Origin: Bacteroidales bacterium UBA1715
GTDB lineage: Bacteria; Bacteroidota; Bacteroidia; Bacteroidales; UBA1715
Assembly: GCA_002317135.1 (NCBI GenBank)
Contig: DCIX01000038.1
Location: 74,485-137,330, forward strand
Length of the DNA: 62,846 nt
Direction of reading: 5' to 3'
The notes below the pieces were generated by a model. That model was given only the letters and a program-made list of their open reading frames with translations, was not told where the DNA came from and did not search any database. Positions 52,364-61,301 of the stretch are shown piece by piece; the first letter of the stretch is position 1; each line of letters starts with the position of its first letter. The translations under genes and the position numbers were made by a program.

Positions 52364-54127
52364 CTATTGTTCCTGACTTACCGGAATTTTGTCAAAATAA
52401 TTGGCCATTATCAGCTTATTGGAAATATAATATGCCGAATCCTCCGAAATAGTCCGTTCTCCGCCATTGAACAAATTTATACCAAAACCGTTCCAATACG
52501 AATCCTGCAAATACGTTATATGTAGAAGTGTTGGGAATATATCCATTTGATAACAAGTATCTTGTATAAAAATCCTACTCTTTTGATCCGAAACAATCAA
52601 CAATGGACAAAAGGATTCTTCTGTTGGAATTGGTAGTTTATATTTTTCCACAAAACCCGTATACGACTGCCATTTATAGGGTTTAAAGATTGTGTGGTCA
52701 CCTGTTATCACAATATTTGAATTTGCGAATTGCTGATTGTTCAAAAGTTTTGTCAAGAAAATATTCAAGCAACTGTCGGTGTAATGCAATGCATGAAGAT
52801 ATTTTGCAAGTTCCTCTGGCATATCATTTTGAAACACAAGATTATCCGTTGTCTGTATTTCGAAAGGTATATGCGTAGAAAACGTAAGAATCTGCATACA
52901 CACTGGCGATTCACAGGAATCAAGAGCTTGCGTTGCCAATGTAAAGATTTTCGCATCGTTTAGCCAAGCAGAATCACCCGCTACAGAATCATTTTCAACA
53001 AGTTTCTTATAACCATAACGAGAATTAACAACAGGCTGATTCCATACATTCGGACAAGGATTTATCGTGCAACTCGACTTAAAATATTGTGCAATATTCG
53101 GATAAGTATTTGTTCCGTATGCCATACAAGCCACACTTGACTGCGTAGGAAGCAATCCGGTATTTATAATCAACTGTCCGTCACCTGAGACACCTCGTTT
53201 TACTTGTGATTTACACCGTAGCGCAACCAACGACGCCTGTTTAGCGAACGAATTCAATGTAGGCGTAATCTCCACGCCATTACAATCGGTCAAATTCAAG
53301 GGCCAACTTTCAAGACTTTCTATAAGAATAATGAATAGATTCTCGTTTGCCTTTGGCTTAACGCTAGGAATACAAATTCTATTTACAACCAACGCAGAAT
53401 CTTTGCTCGAAAACTCTATGTTCTGATTTCGAAAGTTCTTCTGATAGATGTGATACACAAACTGCGCTGGGAAATAGTGAATAATCGTATTCTTTTCTAT
53501 ATAATCTTCCATTCCACGCCAATGGTTTCCCTCTGCCTTATACTTAGCATCACGGAAGAAAATGGAATATTTACCATATTTATCATATATTTCTTTTTGC
53601 TTATGTTTACTATGAAATGCTGCGACTTCTCTTCTAAATTCTAAATCAAAAAAGTGAAATAAAGCAACGAAAAACAGACAAATAGCAAATGCTTTCCTAT
53701 TCCGTTTTTTCCCATCTTTCAAGAACCATACGCAAAGGGCATAAACAACTGTAATTCCAAGAAACACAAACGATTGCCAATCGACATAATTCCATACCGA
53801 CGACCAAAACCCATCCATATTGTCGGCAAGTAAGATGGTTTCCACATTAAGCATCACACCATTCGCCTTGAAATAAATGAGGTTGGAAATTGCCCAAACA
53901 TCAACAAGAACCGCCAACGCAATTGTCCACCATCTCCGTTTTGTTACATGGATAAAAGCGGCAAAAAACAAAGCAGGAACGAGCTTACTGAAATAGATTA
54001 TCTGTGAAAAATCGTCTACACCGAAAACAAAAGCGTGGAAACATACAATTTTTGCATACACGCACACAAAGAACAATAGGAAAATTGTTGTAGTTGAGTG
54101 AATACCGTTTCGTAAAGACCAGTTCAT
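52364..54127 (-). CDS. LTA synthase-like membrane sulfatase-fold protein
   Basis: The 587-residue protein has five or so N-terminal membrane segments (to about residue 165) and an extracytoplasmic alkaline phosphatase-superfamily domain. LFIILIESLESWPL supplies a metal-binding Glu; RGVSGDGQLIINTGLLP aligns with the LtaS nucleophile region, with serine where LtaS has threonine; VITGDHT gives the Asp-His metal pair. In Gram-negative bacteria such proteins transfer phosphoglycerol or phosphoethanolamine to glycans or lipids. Its glycosyltransferase neighbours suggest surface glycan decoration. Substrate unknown. Confidence 0.83.
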   Translation of the reverse strand: MNWSLRNGIHSTTTIFLLFFVCVYAKIVCFHAFVFGVDDFSQIIYFSKLVPALFFAAFIHVTKRRWWTIALAVLVDVWAISNLIYFKANGVMLNVETILLADNMDGFWSSVWNYVDWQSFVFLGITVVYALCVWFLKDGKKRNRKAFAICLFFVALFHFFDLEFRREVAAFHSKHKQKEIYDKYGKYSIFFRDAKYKAEGNHWRGMEDYIEKNTIIHYFPAQFVYHIYQKNFRNQNIEFSSKDSALVVNRICIPSVKPKANENLFIILIESLESWPLNLTDCNGVEITPTLNSFAKQASLVALRCKSQVKRGVSGDGQLIINTGLLPTQSSVACMAYGTNTYPNIAQYFKSSCTINPCPNVWNQPVVNSRYGYKKLVENDSVAGDSAWLNDAKIFTLATQALDSCESPVCMQILTFSTHIPFEIQTTDNLVFQNDMPEELAKYLHALHYTDSCLNIFLTKLLNNQQFANSNIVITGDHTIFKPYKWQSYTGFVEKYKLPIPTEESFCPLLIVSDQKSRIFIQDTCYQMDIFPTLLHITYLQDSYWNGFGINLFNGGERTISEDSAYYISNKLIMANYFDKIPVSQEQ

Positions 54128-55204
54128 CTATAGTGTGCAAATAAATTCTTCGACTTTCTGTAAGTTCTTGTCTTTGTCGAAGTTATCCTCAACAAATGTT
54201 CGTGCAAACTCGCCCATTTCATTACAAAGTTGTTCGTTTGCAATGAGTTCCATGATTTTTTCGGCAAATAATTCTGTATTGTGTAATGGTATTAGAAAGC
54301 CATTCTTTCCGTCACAAATTAGTTCTGGATTGCTACTCACATTGTAGGCAATCAATGGCAGATTGTATGTCATTGCTTCCGCCAAAACATAGCCAAAACC
54401 TTCCCACAACGAAGGCAATACAAACAAATCCAACGAAGCATAAAAATCACTGAGATTTGCCTGAAAGCCCACAAACTTTACAAAAGCACCCAGATTTCTT
54501 GCATGGACTTCCTGTTCTAATTGTTCACGAAGACTGCCATCACCAGCAATTTTTATTTGGAAAGAAAGATTCTTCTTTTTTAAAATATCGGCTACAGAAA
54601 TAAGAGAAGACAAATTCTTTTGTGGCTCAAGGCGACCTGCAAAACCAATAGTAAACACCTCATTACGAGCTTTTTCCCTTGGGGTAGGAATAGCAATTCC
54701 ATTATATAGAACCGTTATTTTATCCGCATTAAACAAATTCGGATTGTTTTGTAGAATCGTTTTCTTAGTCGCTTCAGAATTGGCTATAATATCCGTCACA
54801 ATATGCGAGAACAAGAAGCGATTCGACCAAGAATTCTTCACCGGAATTGCACTTCCACGACGATAAATTATATGCGGAATTTTACAAAATTTCGCCACTA
54901 TTCCTGCAATTTTAATGTCTATTGGAAGGCAAAGGATTATAGAATGTATATTTCTCTTTTTAAGAATGGTATAGGTTTTTATATACGCGAACGGATTGAG
55001 AAAACTAAGATTGCTATACCGCACCGATTCTGTTTCTATCTCGCTTGGAATACGTTTCAGCAATTCTCCGTTTTCGTTTCCGCACACAAGAATACGATAT
55101 CCTTTTTCATGAAAAAAAGAAGCGGCTTCGCTATGCCATTTTTCTCCTCCTCCCCACGCTTTATGCGTATTGAAAAAGCATATTTGTTCTTCGCTTTTGT
55201 TCAT
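54128..55204 (-). CDS. Family 4 glycosyltransferase
   Basis: The 358-residue GT-B enzyme begins FFNTHKAWGGGEKWHSEAASFF, with a middle linker IANSEATKKTI and the nucleotide-sugar-binding half VFTIGFAGRLEPQKNLSSLISVA plus PSLWEGFGYVLAEAMTYNLPLIAYN (the E-x7-E motif). It likely builds LPS or another surface glycan. It abuts folA (one base) and the LTA-synthase-like gene. Confidence 0.9.
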   Translation of the reverse strand: MNKSEEQICFFNTHKAWGGGEKWHSEAASFFHEKGYRILVCGNENGELLKRIPSEIETESVRYSNLSFLNPFAYIKTYTILKKRNIHSIILCLPIDIKIAGIVAKFCKIPHIIYRRGSAIPVKNSWSNRFLFSHIVTDIIANSEATKKTILQNNPNLFNADKITVLYNGIAIPTPREKARNEVFTIGFAGRLEPQKNLSSLISVADILKKKNLSFQIKIAGDGSLREQLEQEVHARNLGAFVKFVGFQANLSDFYASLDLFVLPSLWEGFGYVLAEAMTYNLPLIAYNVSSNPELICDGKNGFLIPLHNTELFAEKIMELIANEQLCNEMGEFARTFVEDNFDKDKNLQKVEEFICTL

Positions 55205-55205
55205 C

Positions 55206-55697
55206 TTACTTTCTCACAAAAGTTTGGAATGAATAGTCGTATTCATTTTTCTCATCAGCGAAATGATGTTCTTCCGAAACAAGTTCCCATTGCATCAAAT
55301 CAATTTCAGGAAAGAATGCATCGCCTTCGAAAGAATGATGTACACGCGTTACATACAAAGTATCAACCAATGGCAAAGACGCTTTATAGATTTGCTCGCC
55401 ACCAATAATAAATGCCTCAGTTTCATTTTTAATCTTTGCCACAGCCTCATCAACAGAATGTGCAAGAATTCCGCCTTCTGGCATTTCATAGTCATTATTT
55501 CTCGTAATTACCACCGATGTTCTGTTTGGCAACAATCGTTTTCCTAACGAATCGAATGTTTTTCTTCCCATAATAATATGATGACCCGTAGTTGTTCGTT
55601 TAAAAAACTGCATATCGCCCGACAAGCGCCATAACAACGCATTGTCCTTGCCTATCACATTATTTTCGGATATAGCGACTATAATAGAAACCTTCAT
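55206..55697 (-). CDS. folA: Dihydrofolate reductase
   Basis: The 163-residue protein matches DHFR: VSIIVAISENNVIGKDNALLWRLSGDMQFFKRTT, IIMGRKTFDSLGKRLLPNRT and FIIGGEQIYKASLPLVDTLYVT. It regenerates tetrahydrofolate consumed by ThyA, which is encoded two genes upstream in the same operon. It has LLWRLSGD where E. coli has MPWNLPAD. Confidence 0.95.
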   Translation of the reverse strand: MKVSIIVAISENNVIGKDNALLWRLSGDMQFFKRTTTGHHIIMGRKTFDSLGKRLLPNRTSVVITRNNDYEMPEGGILAHSVDEAVAKIKNETEAFIIGGEQIYKASLPLVDTLYVTRVHHSFEGDAFFPEIDLMQWELVSEEHHFADEKNEYDYSFQTFVRK

Positions 55698-55698
55698 A

Positions 55699-56115
55699 CT
55701 ATTTATTTTCTGGCATATATGTCAACAAGGTTTTGTACAATTCTGGATAGAATGTTTCCAAAGAAACGAATTTCCCATTTGTATCCATAAAGCAATGAGA
55801 ACTAGTTCCGTTTGCAACAACTTTTCCTTCGACAGTCATGGTATAACCCAGCACTAACTTAAATGAAGAACAACGCAAAACAGAAACTGCAATTGCTATT
55901 TCTTGTGCAAATGTCGTTGTCTTTTTGTAATCGCAAGTAACGCCAACTACAGGAGAGACCAAGCCATCAGCCTCCATTCTGTCAAAACCATATCCAACTT
56001 TTTCAAGAAAATCTACGCGGGCTTCTTCCATAAAACGGATATAATTTGAATGATGCGTTATTTGCATCTTGTCTGTTTCATAATAATGAACTTTGTGAAT
56101 ATATGGTTCCATCAT
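55699..56115 (-). CDS. Acyl-CoA thioesterase, YbgC/hotdog family
   Basis: The 138-residue hotdog-fold protein has the 4-hydroxybenzoyl-CoA thioesterase pattern YYETDKMQITHHSNYIRFMEEARVDFLE. Substrate is probably an acyl-CoA, unknown. It starts at ATG 56115 or 56112. It lies between thyA and folA, one base from folA. Confidence 0.88.
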   Translation of the reverse strand: MMEPYIHKVHYYETDKMQITHHSNYIRFMEEARVDFLEKVGYGFDRMEADGLVSPVVGVTCDYKKTTTFAQEIAIAVSVLRCSSFKLVLGYTMTVEGKVVANGTSSHCFMDTNGKFVSLETFYPELYKTLLTYMPENK

Positions 56116-56170
56116 CTATATTTTTATCGTTTTATATTGGGGCCTATATAATACGCCCTTACATTTTTTT

Positions 56171-56200
56171 GAGGGGACAAGATAGAACCGTTGTCCCTAC
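56171..56200. repeat. Degenerate GTAGGGAC-type palindrome
   Basis: GGGACAA (56174-56180) / TTGTCCC (56191-56197), followed by TACAATTAATT as in the other copies. It lies between thyA and the thioesterase gene inside one apparent operon. Confidence 0.6.
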
Positions 56201-56207
56201 AATTAAT

Positions 56208-57098
56208 TTATACCGAAACCTCTCCTTTTATTGCAGGATGTGGATCGTAATTCAAAATTTTTATATCGTCTATCGTAAAATCGAAAATGTTTGTAATGTT
56301 AGGATTCAATTCCAATGTTGGCAATTGACGTGGTTCACGACTAATTTGCAACTTACATTGTTCCACATGATTATTATAAATATGGACATCACCGAATGTA
56401 TGAACGAATTCACCAGCCTGCAAGCCACACACTTGTGCCAACATGTGAGTTAACAACGCATACGACGCAATATTAAACGGAACGCCCAAAAACAAATCCG
56501 CACTACGTTGATATAATTGGCAAGAAAGTTTACCGTCAGAAACATAGAATTGGAACAATGTGTGACAAGGTGGCAACGCCATATCTTCAACCATTGCAGC
56601 ATTCCAAGAGCTAAGCAATAAGCGACGGGAATTAGGGTTATTTTTTATTTGATCAACCAACTGTGTTATTTGATCAACCTCGCCACCATCGTATGTTGGC
56701 CAATGACGCCATTGGTAACCATACACCGGACCAAGTTCACCCCATTTTTTCACAAACTCAGAATCTGCGTCTGCATTTTTTATCATTTCTGCAAATTCCT
56801 CGATAGATTCTCCTTTGTATTCAGAAGATTGCTTGTATTCCTTATATGGCCAATCGTCCCAAATATGTACGTTATTGTCAACCAAATACTTGATATTCGT
56901 ATCGCCTTTCAAGAACCAAAGAAGTTCATGAATAATGCCACGAGTGTACACTTTTTTTGTTGTCAACAAAGGAAAACCTTTTTGCAAATCAAAACGCATT
57001 TGATATCCAAAAATGCTCGTAGTACCTGTTCCCGTACGGTCAGCCTTACGTGCTCCTTCGTCAAGTATCTTTTTAACTAAATCAAGATATTGTTGCAT
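56208..57098 (-). CDS. thyA: Thymidylate synthase
   Basis: ThyA makes dTMP from dUMP with methylene-tetrahydrofolate. The 296-residue protein has RTGTGTTSIFGYQMRFDL, GPVYGYQWRHWPT, SRRLLLSSWNA, the catalytic cysteine in ALPPCHTLFQFYV, and QRSADLFLGVPFNIASYALLTHM. It is the classical (not ThyX) enzyme, some 30 residues longer than E. coli's owing to a small insertion near residue 90-120. It heads the operon ending with mqnB. Confidence 0.96.
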   Translation of the reverse strand: MQQYLDLVKKILDEGARKADRTGTGTTSIFGYQMRFDLQKGFPLLTTKKVYTRGIIHELLWFLKGDTNIKYLVDNNVHIWDDWPYKEYKQSSEYKGESIEEFAEMIKNADADSEFVKKWGELGPVYGYQWRHWPTYDGGEVDQITQLVDQIKNNPNSRRLLLSSWNAAMVEDMALPPCHTLFQFYVSDGKLSCQLYQRSADLFLGVPFNIASYALLTHMLAQVCGLQAGEFVHTFGDVHIYNNHVEQCKLQISREPRQLPTLELNPNITNIFDFTIDDIKILNYDPHPAIKGEVSV

Positions 57099-57110
57099 AC
57101 TAAAAAAATC

Positions 57111-57126
57111 TATTTTTGCAAAGATA
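57111..57126. promoter_or_regulatory. Back-to-back divergent -7 boxes
   Basis: TATTTTTG on the plus strand (57111-57118) directly abuts TATCTTTG on the minus strand (57119-57126). The first faces the TolB-like gene, the second thyA. Both fit TAnnTTTG exactly. Confidence 0.6.
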
Positions 57127-57140
57127 GAAAATTCATTTCA

Positions 57141-60100
57141 ATGAAAAGATTGTGCGCCATAGTTTTATTTCTACTCTGTGTCAACGGATTATTTGCACAA
57201 TTCTATAACGGAATGAACCAAGACTTTGGCAAGAATCGCATACAATATGACGAAAAATTTTGGCTGTATCTCCGACACGACAACTACGACGTGTACTACG
57301 ATAAAGCGGGCAGGCAGCTTGCCGATTTTGTTTCCAAACATGTTGATACCAATTATGCTGACATAAAAAAAACTCTGGAATTTGAATATTCCCGCCGTAT
57401 CGTTTTTATTGTGTACAATACTTTGAGCGACTTCCGTCAAAGTAATATTGGATATTCAACTTCGGAAGACGACTACAATGTAGGCGGAACAACCCAAACG
57501 ATAGACAACAAAGTCGTACTATACTACTCCGGCGATCATAACGACTTGATTCGACAGATTCGAAAAGGTATCTCCGAAGTTATGCTCAACGAATTTCTTT
57601 TTGGCATAGGCGTGTATCGACGTATCTTGTCGAACACTACTCTTTCGTCATATCCGGAATGGTTTTTCGATGGTCTTACCGAATATTTTTCTCATAGCTG
57701 GACAAGCGACAAAAAAGACTATATCGAACAACAACTCAGTCAAAAACAATACACCAAAATATCACAACTATATGGCGATGACGCCCGCATTTTAGGTGAA
57801 GCTGTTTGGTTCTATGTAAATGAAAAGTTTGGCGAAAAAGCAATCGCCAACATTCTTTATATGAGCAAACTAACAGATGATATTGATGCCAGCTTCCAAT
57901 ATGTAATTGGGAAAGATTTGCAAACAGTCTTGCAGGAAATGCACTATTTCTTTTCTCAAAATACAAACGAGACTATAACCGCAAACACATCTATTCCAAA
58001 ACGACTTGCCAAACAAGAAATTTCCAACTTCGCGATGCAACCACAAGCGAAACAACTTGCCTTTGTCACAAACAAAAAAGGTAAAGCAAAATTATGGGCC
58101 TACGATTACAGTACGGACAAATGTAAAAAAATTATGAGGATAGGTTCTGAAATAGAACAAGTTACAGACTATCGATACCCTATTGTGCAATGGCATCCAA
58201 CGGCAAATGCGTTGGCTTATTTCTATGAAAAGCACAACCAACTTTGGTTCACCATCTATTCAACAGACACGAAAGACAAAGTCACAAAAAAGTTCCATCA
58301 TTTCGAACAAATTCTTGATTTCTCGTATGCTCCCGACGGGCGTTCCATTGTGTTTTCGGGCGTACAAGCAGGACAAACCGATTTGTTTTCCTACAACATA
58401 CAAACATTTGAAAACGAGCAACTAACCAACGACAAAGCTGACGAACGACACCCGACATTTATTCAAAACGGCAATGCTGTTTTGTTTTCTTCGAACCGTG
58501 CAGACAACGATTTACAAAACGTAAACCAAGACATACAAAACAATTATGATCTTTTTATTCTAAGAAAAGATTCGCTACAACGCTTACCTATTTCTTCTGC
58601 AAACGAATGTAAGCCGCTGGAGTACACAAATGGTAAATACCTCTATTTGTCCGACATCACCGGAAAATCACAATTATATGCTATAACAACCGACAGCACA
58701 ATCAGCTATATCGACACTGCCGTACATTATTCGTATTCCAACAATCATTTTGTTGTAAAACAACCTACATTCAATATAAACGATTTCACATACGCAAATG
58801 GAGCATTAGTGCAACTTGGGAAAAACAAGAAAAAGACAGTGATAAATACCTCAAGTATTTATGAGAAGAATTTCGCTCCTTTACAAATAATCGATAGTTC
58901 AACATTTGTAGAAACAGAAAATCCTATACCTGCCGACACACTACGTGACGAAACTCACGCCGGAAACTTGTATAAAACAAACTTCTACATTAACAAATTA
59001 GTAAATCAGCTTGACTTCAGCTTTGTAAACACTGGTTACCAAGCATTTACAGGACGAGAATACGACTATTCTCAAAACCTTAATGTCTTATTTAAATTAG
59101 GAATAATTGATTTATTCGAAGACTATAGACTCACCGGCGCATACCGATTTACCGGCACATTCGGTACAAACGAATATCTCATTTCACTCGAAAACATCAG
59201 CAAACGACTTGACCGACAATATATTTTCCACCGTCAATCGGCATTGACATACGACAATAGCGCCACATCATTGGTCAGAGCGCAAGACAATAATTTCTTG
59301 GCACGATTCACCTACCCGTTCACGCAAACGCAATCGATTTCGTTCGACCCGAACATTCGCTACATTCGTAATGTAACCTTGGCAACCGACATGAACACAT
59401 TGACGAAACCAACCTCTGACGAAATTTGGCTCGGACTTTCGTGTAATTACGTATTCGACAATGTACGCAAACGCGACCTAAATATTTACAATGGAACTCG
59501 TGCAAAAATCTTTGCCGAAACATTTGCTCAAGCAAATAGCGAAGACTCTTATCTCTGCGTTTTCGGACTTGATGCCCGCCATTATCAAAAGATTCACCGC
59601 AATATGATTCTTGCTGCAAGAATCGCATATAGTTCTTCGTTTGGAACATCTCCACTACTGTACTATTTAGGTGCAGTTGACAATTGGCTTAATTTGTTCG
59701 GTAAACACGAAACATATAATTCAGCAATACAATATGACCATACCATAGATTGGGCATATCAAGCAATAGCGACAAACATGCGCGGATTTTCGCAAAATAT
59801 TAGAAACGGTAATTCATTTGTCGTTGCAAACATTGAATTTCGATGGCCGTTTATTCAATATTTTAGTACCAAACCTCTTCGCTCCGACATTTTCCGTAAT
59901 CTACAGATTATTGGTTTTGCAGATGCCGGCGGCGCTTGGAGCGGCTTCTATCCTGGACAAAAAGAGAACGCCTACAATTACACAATCATAGACAAACAAC
60001 CTATCTATGTAAAAATCGACGAAATGCGACAACCATTTGTCTGCAGCTATGGATTCGGATTCCGTACCCGCCTTTTCGGCTACTTTGTACGACTTGATTT

Positions 60101-60167
60101 CGGCTGGGGATACGACGAAGGCAACATACAACAAATGAATCAATTCTCCGTAGGAATGGATTTTTAG
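57141..60167 (+). CDS. Large TolB-like propeller / outer-membrane barrel protein
   Basis: The 1008-residue protein has a signal peptide (MKRLCAIVLFLLCVNGLFAQ; ATG 57141). It has a peptidase-MA-like N-terminal region with PEWFFDGLTEYF but no HExxH, so probably non-catalytic. A WD40/PD40-type beta-propeller follows (about 300-560; repeats such as FSYAPDGRSIVFSG and HPTFIQNGNAVLFSSNRAD), then a C-terminal third of aromatic-ended strands like an Omp85-related surface-antigen barrel (VVANIEFRWPF, GFADAGGAWSG, GYGFRT-type strands, ends SVGMDF). Bacteroidetes proteins of this layout are usually named TolB-like; function unproven. Confidence 0.8.
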   Translation: MKRLCAIVLFLLCVNGLFAQFYNGMNQDFGKNRIQYDEKFWLYLRHDNYDVYYDKAGRQLADFVSKHVDTNYADIKKTLEFEYSRRIVFIVYNTLSDFRQSNIGYSTSEDDYNVGGTTQTIDNKVVLYYSGDHNDLIRQIRKGISEVMLNEFLFGIGVYRRILSNTTLSSYPEWFFDGLTEYFSHSWTSDKKDYIEQQLSQKQYTKISQLYGDDARILGEAVWFYVNEKFGEKAIANILYMSKLTDDIDASFQYVIGKDLQTVLQEMHYFFSQNTNETITANTSIPKRLAKQEISNFAMQPQAKQLAFVTNKKGKAKLWAYDYSTDKCKKIMRIGSEIEQVTDYRYPIVQWHPTANALAYFYEKHNQLWFTIYSTDTKDKVTKKFHHFEQILDFSYAPDGRSIVFSGVQAGQTDLFSYNIQTFENEQLTNDKADERHPTFIQNGNAVLFSSNRADNDLQNVNQDIQNNYDLFILRKDSLQRLPISSANECKPLEYTNGKYLYLSDITGKSQLYAITTDSTISYIDTAVHYSYSNNHFVVKQPTFNINDFTYANGALVQLGKNKKKTVINTSSIYEKNFAPLQIIDSSTFVETENPIPADTLRDETHAGNLYKTNFYINKLVNQLDFSFVNTGYQAFTGREYDYSQNLNVLFKLGIIDLFEDYRLTGAYRFTGTFGTNEYLISLENISKRLDRQYIFHRQSALTYDNSATSLVRAQDNNFLARFTYPFTQTQSISFDPNIRYIRNVTLATDMNTLTKPTSDEIWLGLSCNYVFDNVRKRDLNIYNGTRAKIFAETFAQANSEDSYLCVFGLDARHYQKIHRNMILAARIAYSSSFGTSPLLYYLGAVDNWLNLFGKHETYNSAIQYDHTIDWAYQAIATNMRGFSQNIRNGNSFVVANIEFRWPFIQYFSTKPLRSDIFRNLQIIGFADAGGAWSGFYPGQKENAYNYTIIDKQPIYVKIDEMRQPFVCSYGFGFRTRLFGYFVRLDFGWGYDEGNIQQMNQFSVGMDF

Positions 60168-60170
60168 AGA

Positions 60171-60199
60171 GTGATTAATGATTAATGGTTAGTGATTAA
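60171..60199. repeat. GATTAAT repeat string
   Basis: Tandem GTGATTAAT/GATTAATG units. Similar strings are at 19418-19452 and 26964-26990, each at a gene end. Confidence 0.6.
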
Positions 60200-61297
60200 T
60201 TATTTTTTACTCTTTCTTCGATTACAATCTCTGCAAAGCATTTGACAATTTGCTTCTATCGTACGACCGCCCTCAACCCAAGGGGTAATATGGTCTGCTT
60301 CCATTTGCTCTATTTCAAAATGCTTTCCACATATTTTGCAAACACCTAATTGTTGCTCGTAAACACTGCGTTTAATATTATCATCAAACGCACGAATTCC
60401 AAGATGATGTTCATCGTCATCGAGCACGTACCAATATATGCCAGATCTTTTTTGCACATCGCTGTCTTTCATCAAACGGGCAACATTGGCTTCCAATTCA
60501 TTGGCATCTAATTTTGCATCTTTATATTTGTTATAGATTTCGCCCCAAGCAACTTGTTTCATTTCCTTGCGTTTTTTGGGGAATTTCGCTTTTACCCAAC
60601 TCATTACATTCTGGAAATATAGCCATAAATCATCTGCGTTTGTATCGTGCTGATGTTCAGCCATATATTTCTCAATTTCTCCATTATTCAACCAACTAAT
60701 TGCTGTTTCTAAATAATCTTGACGGATTGGAGAACCAGTCATATAATCGCTGCCTATTTTGTAAGCCACACATCCTGTTTTGCTAAATTTCTTTTTTGCC
60801 TCCGTAACAAATGGTCCGGCATACACTGCGTTGCGGATTTCCTGGTCGGTAAGTTTTTCGCCTGCAATATTTATAGTGCGAAACCAATCAAGTTTTTCGC
60901 TATCACTTCCGTTACGGCAGATATACACCATCAGCTGATAGTCCTTGAATTTTTGCAGTTCATCGGGAGTAAGGTTTACGCCACTCTTGAGCGTGCCATT
61001 CCAATCTACAATGAAATTACCACTCAAAAATTCGCAAATACTCATGGTACGTTGTTGACCATCGAGCAGCTCGTATGTTCCATCTTCGTTTTCTACCCAA
61101 TACATTACATTCAGAGGAAAATCCTTACGAATACTCTCTATAACTGCCTTTTGCTGTTTTTCGCTATACACAAACTCGCGTTGGTATTTTGGGCGTATGT
61201 TTAGTTTGCCACCATAGCCAAACACGCCTTCTTCTTCGCTATTGCTAAATCCATAAAATAAATCGCCTATGCGAATTGGTGTTAATTGTATTTCCAT
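60200..61297 (-). CDS. DUF262-HNH endonuclease
   Basis: The 365-residue protein has an N-terminal DUF262 (ParB/Srx-like) domain with the nucleotide-hydrolysis motif LDGQQR (78-83) and NIRPKYQREFVYSEKQQKAVIESI. The C-terminal HNH nuclease domain has CKICGKHFEIEQMEADHITPWVEGG...MLCRDCNRRKSKK: two CxxC zinc pairs and the HNH-type histidine and asparagine. DUF262-HNH proteins include GmrSD-type nucleases that cut modified DNA. It starts 4 bases after the stop of an EcoRI-family methylase gene, so the pair is a likely restriction-modification unit. Confidence 0.88.
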   Translation of the reverse strand: MEIQLTPIRIGDLFYGFSNSEEEGVFGYGGKLNIRPKYQREFVYSEKQQKAVIESIRKDFPLNVMYWVENEDGTYELLDGQQRTMSICEFLSGNFIVDWNGTLKSGVNLTPDELQKFKDYQLMVYICRNGSDSEKLDWFRTINIAGEKLTDQEIRNAVYAGPFVTEAKKKFSKTGCVAYKIGSDYMTGSPIRQDYLETAISWLNNGEIEKYMAEHQHDTNADDLWLYFQNVMSWVKAKFPKKRKEMKQVAWGEIYNKYKDAKLDANELEANVARLMKDSDVQKRSGIYWYVLDDDEHHLGIRAFDDNIKRSVYEQQLGVCKICGKHFEIEQMEADHITPWVEGGRTIEANCQMLCRDCNRRKSKK

Positions 61298-61301
61298 AGT
61301 T

